The translations under genes and the position numbers were made by a program. This document shows positions 13,001 to 26,167 of a stretch of 64,000 nucleotides of DNA, piece by piece (positions within the stretch are counted from its first letter, which is position 1; each line of letters begins with the position of its first letter). Where the stretch lies: the NCBI GenBank assembly GCA_034440615.1, contig JAOTOM010004669.1:250001-314000 (forward strand), written 5' to 3'. The DNA comes from Ashinkailepas kermadecensis (lineage: Eukaryota > Arthropoda > Thecostraca > Neolepadidae). The notes under the pieces were generated by a model. That model was not told where the DNA came from and ran no database searches. It worked only from the letters and a program-made list of their open reading frames with translations.

Positions 13001-16000
13001 AACGTTGCTGCCCAGAAGCTGTGCCCGATTGGCTGAGGTATCTGATACCACTTAAAGGTCAGGCTGGCTGTGATCTCTGATACAATAGCCAGCTCCAATT
13101 TCTAGCTTGCCATCAGTTGGTGCCAATGTCTCACCATTTCTGAAGTTATTCGCTGTTTGGGGGAATAGGTGCCGTTCTGACGATATAGGATACGGGTTGC
13201 GGTCGTCGAGTTTCGCGTGTCGCGCTGGGAATGCGACGCTCGATGGCAGTGGTCCCATTGTGGGCTGGCACTACCTCGCTGCTTAGCTCATGCACATAGA
13301 GTGTACTGGCCGGCGGCGTCCTCTTCTGTCGGGCTGTGATACGGCATCGGGCGCCTGCATGATTGCGTAACCGCCTAATATGGTAGCAGCACGCGCGCCA
13401 GGTCGAGTTCGGTGTTCAGGAGTCGGGACCGGTTTGACGGTGTGCCACTGGTCAGTTGACTGAGTGTCCTGCTACAGGCATGCCCCGGTTTGTCAGCCAG
13501 CTCCGTTTGTTACAGTTTGGGTGTCACGGTCTCCCGTCTTCGTTGGCCCTGACGGGAGAGAGCTTGTTCTCCGAAGCCCAAACACAGCAGGCGGTGGACA
13601 AACGCACGCTCACTGTTTTGTCCCCGATAAAGTCACAACTACAAAGCGAAGCTAGATGGTTGTCACGCACCATTCTAATGAGTTGCAGTTCATTTGTATC
13701 ATGTCGTATCATTTGTGCCATCTGTGTTGCGGTCGAGCCGAAGTATTTTCAAAATTGATCACTGACAGACTGAAGCACAACCAGGGTTTGAATTGTGCTT
13801 TGTAAACCTCGATGTAGAGGGAGGAATGTTTGGGTACTCGAATATGGAGATGGTATTTTTCTTCAATTATGCGACATCAGAATCTCAGTTTGCACTTTCC
13901 AGTGAACCTTGAGCATTTTTGTCGCAGATCAGTTCATTGTCAGACAGCACCATTCAACTTCCAGATACTGAGATGGTAATATTCTGGACATGATAAAGTT
14001 ATGGATGCCAGAAATCCAGGAACAGGCTGTTATTCCAACCCTGAGCACAACGGCCAGTTAAGTCGTTGAAAAAGTCAACGAAGGCAGGCAAGCGTGTTGC
14101 GCTTGCCTGTCCACCCACATCTTGTTTGGCTTCTTACAGGATAGCCGGTGACCCGTGGAGTGGCTGTGCTCCGTACTGACGTTGGCGGGCGGGGAGTCGG
14201 TACAGTCGCCGGCTATGCTCCGTACTGACGTTGGCGGGCGGGGAGTCGGTACAGTCGCCGGCTGTGCTCCGTACTGACGTTGCAGGCGGGGAGTCGGTAC
14301 AGTCGCCGGCTGTGCTCCGTACTGACGTTGCAGGCGGGGAGTCGGTACAGTCGCCGGCTGTGCTCCGTACTGACGTTGCAGGCGGGGAGTCGGTACAGTC
14401 GCCGGCTGTGCTCCGTACTGACGTTGCAGGCGGGGAGTCGGTACAGTCGCCGGCTGTGCTCCGTACTGACGTTGCAGGCGGGGAGTCGGTACAGTCGCCG
14501 GCTGTGCTCCGTACTGACGTTGGCGGGCGGGGAGTCGGTACAGTCGCCGGCTGTGCTCCGTACTGACGTTGCAGGCGGGGAGTCGGTACAGTCGCCGGCT
14601 GTGCTCCGTACTGACGTTGCAGGCGGGGAGTCGATGCAGTGGCTGGCTGTGCTCTGTCCCGTGTGACACAGGGTCTGTTTGGAGGGCTTTTTGTGGCGCC
14701 GGATCGGCCGACTGGGGACTGCCTCGGTAGCCGTGATGGCGGCGAACAGCGCCCTGCAATCAACAGGCGGCCCGCTGCCGACACGTGCTGGCTTGTGCCG
14801 GTGTACCTCAGGCGGCCCGCTGCCGACACGTGCTGGCTTGTGCCGGTGTACCTCAGGCGGCCCGCTGCCGACACGTGCCGGCTTGTGCCGGTGTACCTCA
14901 GGCGGCCCGCTGTCAACACGTGCTGGCTTGTGCCGGTGTACCTCAGGCGGCCCGCTGCCGACACGTGCTGGCTTGTGCCGGTGTACCTCAGGCGGCCCGC
15001 TGCCGACACGTGCTGGCGTGTGCCGGTGTACCTCAGGCGGCCCGCTGTCAACACGTGCTGGCTTGTGCCGGTGTACCTCAGGCGGCCCGCTGCCGACACG
15101 TGCTGGCTTGTGCCGGTGTACCTGATATCGATAGTCGGCTGGCTGCCGACGGGATCGATGTCCAGCCGGTGCCGTGCTTGTCGGACGCGCCAAAACGTCA
15201 TCATAGCACATGGATAGCTGTGTCCGACGCGCCAAAGTGTCACCACAGCACACGTTTAGTTGTGTCCGGCGCGCCAAAACGTCACAACACATGTTTAGCT
15301 GTGTCCGGCGCGCCAAAACGTCACCACAGGGCGGTCGGCGTAAGAACGTCATTCGCAATGTGAACGAAAAACAATCTTAAGATGTCCGGCCCAGTTGCCT
15401 CACATCGTGGTTCGGTGTACGGCCATTATTTTTGAGCATCAAGAATATCACGGTTCACTGGAAAGGTCCGGTTAGTAGTTATCAAATAACGAAGATGAGA
15501 ATAGTTATCTCAACGGCATCCCAATGGAAATACCATTCCCTTTTCGCCGCTTTTGTTCGCCTCCGTCGTTTGTTTGGACGTTTCTTATAGAGAAGTAGAC
15601 GATATCGCAAGAAGCCGGCTGTTTTCCGTGAGAATATCGGGCAATTAGTTCTTTAGATTTCAGGAACTCTGTCAGAACCCTTTGTTTCAACTTGCATGCA
15701 TCGTGACCGTTCCAGGTTGTTTAGGGTTAAATGTTCCACTTGTATGCTGTTCAGCTGGATTGCGGAAGTGGTAGGCCCAGGGTCCACTCAACGCACTTGT
15801 ATTACCTTGGTAATATGTACTTGTAATACCTTGGTAAGGCCGTAAGGCCACCGCATTAAAAGCGATTATGTGCATTCAAGAAGACGGTAATAAATGTTTC
15901 GTGGAAATGGCTGAAGTGTACCAATTCTGAACACTGAATTGGTATGCTTCCCAAGAACTATTTTGGCATCGTGGTTCCAGATGCACGTTTATGCAGTCTT

Positions 16001-19000
16001 CATGTCTCGTTTCTAGCAGCATTGTGTGTATCATACACATTTTCACCATTACGGATGATGATACACTCATATCCCGTTAATTTTGGGGCGCCTGTGAGGG
16101 GGCCCTTGGGATGAAAAATCCTTTGATCAGAGGGCATTCAAGCCTTCCGAAAGCCTTTCCCGCTCAGAGGGGCGCCACCTCTATGAGGGAGGCACATGCA
16201 CCCAGTAGCCTGTCTGTATCCGGCCGTGTGGTAGGTGAATCAGCCCGATGGCCACGCAACATCTTAAAGGAAAAAACTGGCTCTTAATGCGCCTAGTTCC
16301 GAAAACGGGTGGTGTACATGATCGCGATAACGGCATATTGCAACGGTGGCCGTCAAGGGAGCCCTGATCGTGGTATACGACACCATCGGCAGACGGCTGA
16401 GATCAGCGCCACGCAGCGGCGCGTCCTGGAACTACAAACTCGCGTTACCGAGCTGGAGGACGCGCTCGCCCGGTGTCAAAAGGACTTGGCCAAGGAGCGT
16501 GACGTCACCAGCAAACTGCAGCGAGATCTCAAGGAGAACAACGCTCAGAAGCTGGACCAGGTGTGTGAGAGTGAGGAATGTTCAGTGAACGTGCTATTTT
16601 ACAGGAATTGGGCAAATTAATGCTTACTCGCATGAATAACCCCTAAGAATGGAATATATGCAAGGTTTGCACTGAGCATTGAAGGTTCTTCATAGAGAAA
16701 GATAAATTCATGGAGGATTTAAGAATAGTTTTTCATTATGTCCATTAAGAAGGACTGAACTCATGTATAATGCTAGCATGTTTTCCATTCAGCAGAGCCC
16801 TCAGGCTGCGTGTGACCGGTGACCGGTGACCGGTTGGGCCGCAGGAGGAACGGATCGCCACCCTGGAGCAGCGCTACCTGAACGCGCAGCGCGAGTCGAC
16901 GGCGATGCGCGACAACGGCGAGAAGCTGGAGGAGGAGCTGAAAAACAAGGAGGCGCAACTCAAGCTGCAGAACGAGAAGATCCTGGCGATCCAGGAGAAG
17001 CTGGAGCTGACGGAGCAGAAGCTGGCGCAGTACAGCAAGCTGCCCGATGTGGAGGAAGAGCTGCGTCGACGAATGGCTGCTCTCACTCAGGTGAGGCGTC
17101 GAAGGCAGTGTTTCTGCCACCGGGGCACCATCCTGAAATGGTCGCGCCCACTTAGGTGAGGCGTCGAGGGCAATGTCCCTGTCACGGGGGCATCGACCTG
17201 AAATGACCGCGCTCGCTTAGGTGAGGCGTCGAAGGCAGTGTTTCTCTCACCGGGGCAGCACTCTGAATTCTTTATGCTTAAGTGAGCGAGATGTGATTTT
17301 TTTTGTGCGTGTGTGTGGGGGGGGGGGGAGAAGTAAAACGCATTCTGCAGTAAGTAATGCGTTTTATTTTGCCTTGGCAATGTCGTTTCAGATCCAATTA
17401 TCTTTCCTGCATCCTCTCCCTGTCCAGCACTCAGATCCTGCCATCCATGATTGACCAACCAACCTGCGTCAAAGGCCCAAGCCAAACCAGCACAAGATGG
17501 TGAGTTCTTGCTGTATGTTGTGATTATATAAGTGGAATGGCTGTGCCCCCGCAATCATTTCAACTTTTAGCATGGGATCCTATGTGGTATGCCCCCAATC
17601 ATTTTGGGCCCGCTAATTACCTTCATGTATTGTGCCCCCCCCCCAATAATTATCAGAAGCCTACACCCATACCAGGAAGTCCTTCCTACACAAGTACCAA
17701 TAATGTCATTAAGGCTCAAGCAGACTCACGGTCCTTATAATTCGAATGAACTACTTATTTGTAGTCCACCAAATGGTATCCCACCAAGATTCGAATGAGC
17801 ACTATCCAACAATACAGAGCAATTAATTTTACAGTGGGTTGTTCTGATCATTTTGCAACATCACTCGAAATTCACCTCAGGTGGAATGTGTATATCTGCG
17901 ATGGGGGAGTTAATGAACATGCTGCAATATCCCTCGAAATTCACCTCAGGGGAATATGTATATCTGCGATGGGTGAGAGAATGTAGCATGTTGCAATATC
18001 CCTAGAAATTCACCTCGGCTGGAATATGTACTTCAGTCAGTCTGGCAGTGGTCCGTGTGAAGGAGTGGCATCAGATGCGCCCATGTATGCAGTACTTGTG
18101 CCAGTCCGGCAGTAGTCCAGGCGAAGGCTACTGGGGTTACCCAGCGGTTGCCATGCCAACTAAGTTGTGACTCAGTGTTATCCCAGGTGTGATTCAGTAC
18201 TGACCTGAGTGTGACCCAGTGTTAACCCGGTTGTGACCCGGTATTTACCTGGTGGTGATCCGGTGTTAATGTCACCTGGTCTTATCCCAGTTGTAGCTTG
18301 GTACTAACCTGAGGGTAACCCTGCTGTGACCTGGCGCTGACCTGAGGGTAACCCTGCTGTGACCCGGTGCTGACCCGAGGGTGACCCGGTATTAGCCCAG
18401 CTGTGACTCGATGCTGACCTGAACGTGACCCGGTGTTGGCCCTGCCGTGACTCAGTGCTGACCTGCGGGTGACCCGATGTTAGCCCAGCTGTGACTTGGT
18501 ACTGACCTGAACGTGACCCGGTGTTAGCCCGGCTGTGGACCGGTGCTGGCCTGGGCGTGACCCGGTGTTACCTTGGCTGTGGTCAAGTGTTGATCTGAGG
18601 GTGACCCTGCTGCGACTCGGTGCTGACCTGAGGGTGACCCTATATATGATCAGCATGGTCGATGCGCCCTAAAGCCCCCTCCACAAAAAGAGGATGTTAC
18701 CCAGTGTTACCCTGGCTGTGGTCCGGTGCTGACCTGTGGGTGACCCGGTGTTCCCCTGGCTGTGGTCCGGTGCTGACCTGAGGGTGACCCGGTGTTCCCC
18801 TGGCTGTGGTCCGGTGCTGACCTGAGGGTAACCCTGCTGTGACTCGGTGCTGACCTGTGGGTAACCCGGTGCTCCCCTGGCTGTGGTCGGGTGCTGACCT
18901 GAGGGTGACCCTGATGTGACTCGGTGCTGACCTGTGAGTGACCCGGTGCTCCCCTGGCTGTGGTCCGGTGCTGACCTGAGGGTAACCCGGTGACAGGCGC

Positions 19001-22000
19001 AGGAACGGCACGGCTCGGCCGAGGATCGGATTGGCCGACTCGAGTCCCAGCTGGAGGAGAAGGGGTCCGAGGTGATCCGCATGTCGCAGCGACTGAAGAT
19101 GAACGAGGAGCACAACGCCCGCCTGTCGGCCACCGTCGATAAACTGCTCTCGGGTGAGTTGAGCGGCGCTCTGAGCCAGTGTCGGACGTTCACTGCTCAG
19201 TTCTGCAGCTGGAATGTGCAATCCTTGAGATCACTAAATCATTCACTAAATCATGGAATGTGTAATGTCTGGTGGCCCTAAGTAATGGAGTGTATAAATG
19301 GTATTAAGCATATGGAAAACAAAGCTTTGCTTTTGCAAGCGATAAAGGATTGTATGATTTTCTTCCAACGTTTGATTTGCATTTCATCGAAATTTGGTAT
19401 CCAAAGTTTGATCAGTGGATTTCGTTGTGCAATATGAAGCAGACTGGCCACACTCTTTGTATGTTATGTGCAATATGCACATTGTGTTGTGGGCAAGATG
19501 TTTCAAGTTCAACATTACATGTATGGATGTTGTGTGGTATAATTTAATTGCAATGAAATACACTTATGTTAGGTTAAATTAGGTTGTAACATGCCTCAAC
19601 CGTTACCTTTGCTAAGCTTGTATCAACATCAAGCAGCCACATTTGCCACAATGTCATGGGTAAGACAATGGGAAGAAATAAGAATACAACAGCTATGATA
19701 GATGATAGGAATGGTAGATGATGAAAAACAGCATGTACCCTTGCCACAGCACCCACAATTCTCGAGACTTGAACCTGAGAAAAGAAAAGAAAAATTATAT
19801 GGGACTTACCTGGAATACCCATCCACGTGCTCTCCTCACCGAAAAAAACGACGATGGGAACGTAAACAATGCGACATGAACATCGGCGCTAATTCCATAA
19901 TCAAATACAAAAATGATAAAAGCGTGCAAATGACCTAGAGCATGCTCACTGAAGTAAGTAAAAAGAATATATTATTGTAAATCGCGGCATAGACAAAATG
20001 ATTAACTTAAAAGCCAGCCCAGAGTGAAGCTAAGGTAAGTTCGAGTTGTATCAGAACAGCACAGCTAAATGCACATTTTTGCCGGAGGGGAATGTGTTGT
20101 TGCTGCAATGGCACACACACTATCATTATGACAAGTATATGGCGTTCCGAAACAATGTTTGTCATGAGATTAAATGGTGAGCAAATACCTGGTCATATGA
20201 TGGCCCTTTTTGTCACAAAAATGTCAAAATAACTGGGGAACGTTTTGGAGGAATGAAAACCATTTTATAAGCAAGTTGTGTGGGATTTATTTTAATTGTA
20301 TTGCTTGGGTTTGCTTCAAAAATGCATTTCTGATCCCTTTTTGTCTGATGGTTCATGCAAAGCATCCCAATCTTCAAGATGAAAAAGCGAGTTGCATTGC
20401 TTATAGCCTTCCTTTGGCGCTATTTTGAAAAGCCCCGGCCGTAGTGGGGACCGCGGAACCCTGAATTCATCAGCTCCAAGAAGCGCAGAATGTCCGGCCC
20501 GTCTGGGAGTATGGTTTCTTTCAATAGGCGAAGGGAGTACGGTGGCTTCCTTCATTAGGCGATGGTTTGCTCCATACTTGGGACCTGGAAGCACAGGGTG
20601 CTATCCGGATGTAATCATTACTGCCGGTCTGGCTGTAGGTGCCTACTATATCAATATGGTCGTGGGCGTATGAGGTGCTAATTTCAGTAAGTGTGGATTG
20701 CATAATGGGATACACAGGTGTTTATTTATTTATTATTTTTTTATTATTATTTTTTTTTTTTGGGGGGGGGCAAAATCCATGAAGGCAATGGGTAGGCTCA
20801 AGTGGCTTGGGAGGCATACTCCATAGGGTTCCATGTTAAAAGTTGAAATAATGGGGGGGGGGCAAAGCCAACATTGACGAGACACTTACCACTGAAAAGC
20901 ATGTAATACAACACCCCTGATAGTATATATTTGGATAATTGCATGGGCATGAATTGAGACCAGTAATTGGTGTAGTGCGGTATTGGTCAACGTCAAAATG
21001 AGGCTGCATTTCCATAAACGTTCAAATTGAATGCATCTCTCGTTTGTTGAAGACTTCGGAATCAAAGCATTGTAAATCTGGCTGCAATGGCGCACAAACA
21101 TCCAACTTGATTTTGAAAAAAAACAATGGGCAAACCATCGGCGATATCAAAATTGTGATGCCTTATATCTTGCAGGGAGTAACTGTTTATTTGTGTGGGT
21201 GCACAACACACCCAGCCTTTTTTTACGGTGTGACCGGTGATGGGCGAAGCTTTACGTTTTTGTGGCGCTTGTTTGGGGGTAATGTTTGAATTTATTTTGA
21301 AGAAATAGCCCTCCACAGAATGAAACATTCAGCTGGGATGGGGGCATTCATGTTCAGGTTACGAAAGCAATAATGTTGGACCAAATGATGCCGGGGCCAT
21401 ACATTGAATGACCTTTTCCTGCACCCACAAACAAGATTTGTGCGTCCACAACATTGCTGGCGCACTCGCGAAATGCTTCAGGAAATTGTTGGCTGCACCC
21501 CCTCTCCTCCCATTCAACACCATTATTTGTGATTATTGTCCCTCCCACCCATTTCCTAAGAGTCTGCCATAGGAAAATGTATGCTTTTCACCCACCAATA
21601 TTTTGGGAAGATTATGCCCTTCATGTCTTGCCAGTGATATAGGAACTATTATATATTTGTGGTTATTGTATGGCCTTATATTTTTCCAAAATTTTCCTGG
21701 TTTGAACATGTTTCACAAATGGATGAAAACGATTTGTTGCACATGAAGTTATGATTCTTTATTTATTCACCTGTACCAGACAATCAAACACCATCTGTAC
21801 CATTATGTGGAACATGTTCAGTATTATTGATGTATACAAATAGTGATCCAGACTTCAGCTTCCGTTCTGCATGCTGGCAAGCTGGCATTCTTCCAATCTT
21901 CCTGGCATCTCATTCTCTGCTCTGCTTCTCCATCCTCTTGGAATGTTCCTGCAGCTTTCATGATCACCTGCAATAACAAATGTGCATTATACTCAATGTC

Positions 22001-25000
22001 GGTGCCAGGTTGTTGTTGTCAAGGACCCGTTATGGTATGGCCAGAGTACCAGAAGTGGATCCCAATATCAGCCATGGGCCACCATAAGGGATGGGCTCAC
22101 AGGGTATGCTGCCCCCTCTCCATCACAATTATCACTGTTGGATAATGGCATGACTCGCTGTGATTGCTGGTTACGTATGGCTCCTCATCTGACAATGCAG
22201 AGTGGAATTTGTGTGGAGTGTGTAATTATTTGGAGGCTCAATGCTCCAAAAACTAGCCAGGCCATTTTCCCAACGCTCGTCTGGTGCCGAGCAGGTCAGG
22301 TACCTAACCCCGGGCATGCGAATACCATACCATGCCGTCCATGGTATGTTATGAATCATGGCACGGGTTTACTGTCGGAAAGTGGTATGCATGGCTGTAA
22401 CTGAAAAATTCATGTCTGTATGCTGGAGACCCGTGATGTGTGAATACCCCTGACCTGCTACTGGCGTGAACTGGATTGACCCGAGGGAATTCATGGTGTC
22501 ATGACTAGATGTTGTTATGAGGGATAAGTTTTCCTTGTAAGTATAAAGGAAAACTTAATTTGGCTTCACAGCCCTGCTCAGCCGTAACAATTTTGGGAGG
22601 GCAGTGACGTGACGTTCACAAGATTACGGTGTACGTACGCACTAGATGTAACTTCATTCCATAAGAACTGTATGTTTTAATATACGACGTTCTACCTTTC
22701 ACCTATATCATTTTCTATTGGGTTGAAGCCTTCCTCTCATAGCATAGCTATGGACACCAAATAGCCATGACAGCGGATGCGCCCTAAGACTAAGCGAAAA
22801 AAGAAAGCCATGGTAATGTTGTTTAACATTGCAGTCTTTCTCAGCGAGCAAGAAGAACGTTCGCGTGTTGTTTTTACTGTCATGTCCTCTCTGGTAACAT
22901 GCGATGTGACACGATTTGGTCTATTGTTAAGCCCGTTGAAAGCCATCTTCATCATGATGCAAATTACCGTACTTCAATGCCTCGTGTATTGCTGTAATTG
23001 CATTGGCCTGCGAAACATCGTAAGATTTACTGAATACCCCAATAAATATATCAAAACACTTCCAAATACTAATAGCCGAAGCTAGAACTTACTCGCAATC
23101 GGCCTAGCAAGGCGTCAACGTGGTTGTATTTGGCAGTGGAGTGGAGAGCTGTGTGTCGGTGATTTGACGTGGTGTCATGACGTGTGACATAGCGGGTCCG
23201 GACACCGCCTGACGTGACCCGGCCTCCGGTCGACAGAGTCAAACGAGCGCCTCCAGCTGCACCTGAAGGAGCGCATGACGGCGCTGGAGGAGAAGAACAC
23301 GCTAACTCAGGAGCTGGACCACACCCGCAAGGTGCTGGAGGACATGCAGCTGGAGAAGGTAGGTGTGGCGGCTGTGTGGCGATCGTCGGCGACAGCAGCC
23401 CTGCCAACAGTCGGAGCTGGTCTGCTGCAGTCTTTGCCTCTCCACCGTACGTTGGTGTGCTGGTCTTGGGTTCAGTGTGATGGCGACGCCACAGGACGTT
23501 AAGCCCTGTTCCTGACCCTGTCCTTGCTTGGTTATTTGCGCTTCAGGGCTCATAAACTGCGAGTGTTATGCAGCATCCACAAAGCATCTGCTTCCAAAGG
23601 TTACTGAAGTTTGGTTATTTGGCGCGATGGTGCGCTTAGTCCTCATCATGAATTGAACACATTTAACAAATATGAAGCAGTATGAAGTTATGTGTTTTTA
23701 GCTTTGTTTGTTATGGGATGACGTAAAACTATTCTGAAAGCTGCATGCTGAATCAATTAGCATGGGTTTCACAAAATCAGTGAGTTGGTTCTGATCGTGC
23801 ATTCGCTCGAATGGCATCACATGCGTTGGTCATTCGGTGACACTTTGGTCATCCGGCGACACATTGGTCATCCGTCGACACTGCGAATAGCATCATGACT
23901 GGTCATCCGGCGACATTGGTCATCCGCGCACATTGGTCATCCGTCGACACTTTGGTCATCCGTCGACACTTTGCCGAATAGCATCACATGCACTGGTCAT
24001 CCGGCGACACATTGGTCATCCGTCGACACTCTGGTTATCCGTCGACACTTTGGTCATCCGTCGACACTTTGCCGAATAGCATCACATGCACCGGTCATCC
24101 GGTGACACTTTGCCTAATAGCAGCACACGCGTTGGCAATTCGGTGACACTTTGCATGCTCAACTTTCATCGTTCTTTTTCTTGGTCTTTTGCGGTCGATT
24201 GTAGTCGCAGTGTTGTTGCAAAATAGTCCTCAGGTAGCAGACGATCCCGGGAGAAGTGGGAATGCAGGAATAATACTCGGTTTGGTTCTTTTTGTGAGTG
24301 ACCTCATCGAGATCAAAAGTAGCTTGAAGCTCCAGTTTCTACTTGTGTAGCTCGTGTGAATCGGCACAGCTCCACCTGGGGTAGGAACTTGATGTTGGGG
24401 CACGGGGATATTGAGCGGGAACGCTGGTATTGACGATAAGCTACAGAACTGTAAACCTAATTTCATTGTACGTTGAAAGATAACAGTTCTAGTTTTCCCG
24501 TAAGCATTATATGTAAGTATTGCGACGGAACGACAAGCTAACAGTCGGAAGTTACGTTGCTTGCAGCAGGCCTTGCTCCGCAGCAGCGTGGGTAGACATT
24601 CATTTCCTTTTTGGCGATAGGGGAAGGCCAATAACGCATGTAAGTTTTCACTGAGTCATTATCTTTTGGTATTAATTAAAAATTGCATGTTTTTCTTCTT
24701 CACCGCACTTCATCGCAGCAGCAGTTTTCTGTGTTCCGCAAATGTCACGCCGTGCGCATTCTTGGTTGAAAAGCATTCACTTGGTGCACCGGTGCACTGG
24801 TTTACTTGGTGCCTTGGTGCACATTCTGATTCTGTGTGCACATGCCACCGTTTTGTTTCAGGTCCACCTTGGTTGAGCTGTGCGCTGCTGATTCTGATTG
24901 GTGTGAACATTTTCTTTGATTGGTGTTCATGTTTTGTCCGGACTGCGCCACACAGTGTGCTCGTCGTTGCTGCAAGATTGATTTCGGACGGGGTGCTGAA

Positions 25001-26135
25001 ATGCTACTGCGAAGCGGTCCTGAAGTATTTCGTTCCGATATTATCGGCGTTTGAGCCATCGTTTGGCATCCGTTCTCCTCGGCCAATAGCTCCTTGTCAT
25101 TCATCTGTTGGTGGGTCCTGTCGCTCCGACGAGGGCTTGCCAACTGCTTCTAAAGCCATCAGGTACCTTCGGACAAAGGCGGATGATCTCGGCATCCATG
25201 TTTTTTGGTGGGCCGGGATCCTCCTCGGAAACAAAGGTGTGCTTGAGCCGGACCAAGAATTGTGCTTAATTCTGTCAAACGAAATTTTCGGAGTTGGAGC
25301 CATCTGATAATATGGATACGTTTGAACTAACGTCTGCATAACCTGTATCTTTAACTTAAATAAATCTCAGGAAAGTATAACTTATCTCATAAAACCCGGT
25401 TATTTTGTGGCCACGTCCTTCCCCTGACACGCGGATCTGCCGCTGCCCGCCGACCTTATGTTCCGCTCTGTCTGTCCGTATCCTCACGGATCTCCTGCTG
25501 CAGGGCACGGTGCAGCCTCAGCTGCACTCCGTCCCTGCACCGGTGCAACATCGGCTACGGCACCGGTATAATATCAGTTACGGCACCGGTGTATTATCGG
25601 TTATAGCATCGGTGTAATATCAGTTATGGCGCCGGTGCCACTTCGGTTTAGTCACCGGTGTCATTTCGGTTTTGGCACCGGCGTCATTTCCATTCTGGCA
25701 CCGTGTCATTTCCATTCTGGCACCGTGTCATTTCGGTTCTGGCACCGATGTCATTTCGACTCCGGCTCCTGTGCGCCTACGCTTCTGCGGCGCGTCCTGA
25801 TCTTGGAGCCTGATGGGCGGTCTCAGGACCTGGTCCTTGGGCCTGGCGTGTCGGTCCCGGGGCCTGATGTGCCGGTCCCGGGCCCGGCTGCTGATCTCGG
25901 GATCTGGTGTGTCGGTCCCGGAGCCTGGTGTGCCGGTCCCGGGCCCGGCTGCTGATCTCGGGATCTGGTGTGTCGGTCCCGGAGCCTGGTGTGCCGGTCC
26001 CGGGGCCTGATGTACTGGTCCTTCCGTGGCCCTGAGGCGCGGTGTGCGGGCCTCCGCCCGCTGACGTCGCCTCTCCGGCAGGCCAGGGTAACGGGCCAGC
26101 TCAGCCGGCTGCAGCGGGAGGTGGAGTCTGTTCAG

Positions 26136-26167
<32 letters not shown>

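Larger units (their letters stand above)
9951..14155 (+). other. Intron 4, left part: mobile-element remnants and possible promoter
   Basis: No exon of liprin fits between exons 4 and 5. The stretch contains a hAT-like terminus (10522-10800), a TATA/CCAAT/CRE cluster (11349-11450), a tRNA-like element on the minus strand (12290-12535), a near-perfect hairpin (12825-12901) and one copy of a dispersed repeat (13830-13970). The open frames at 11593-11968, 13456-13758 and elsewhere are not recognisable. Confidence 0.5.

Noticed and set aside
14213..15358. Minus-strand open frame of 381 codons (and 370-codon partner)
   Set aside because: It is a translation of the 48-bp and 45-bp minisatellites. 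Unit lengths divisible by three keep every frame open, and there is no conserved domain.
24666..25307. 213-codon + strand open frame in intron 8
   Set aside because: There is no recognisable domain, it is AT-rich and Cys/Phe-rich unlike the exons, and competing minus-strand frames exist. It is kept only as an unassigned stretch.
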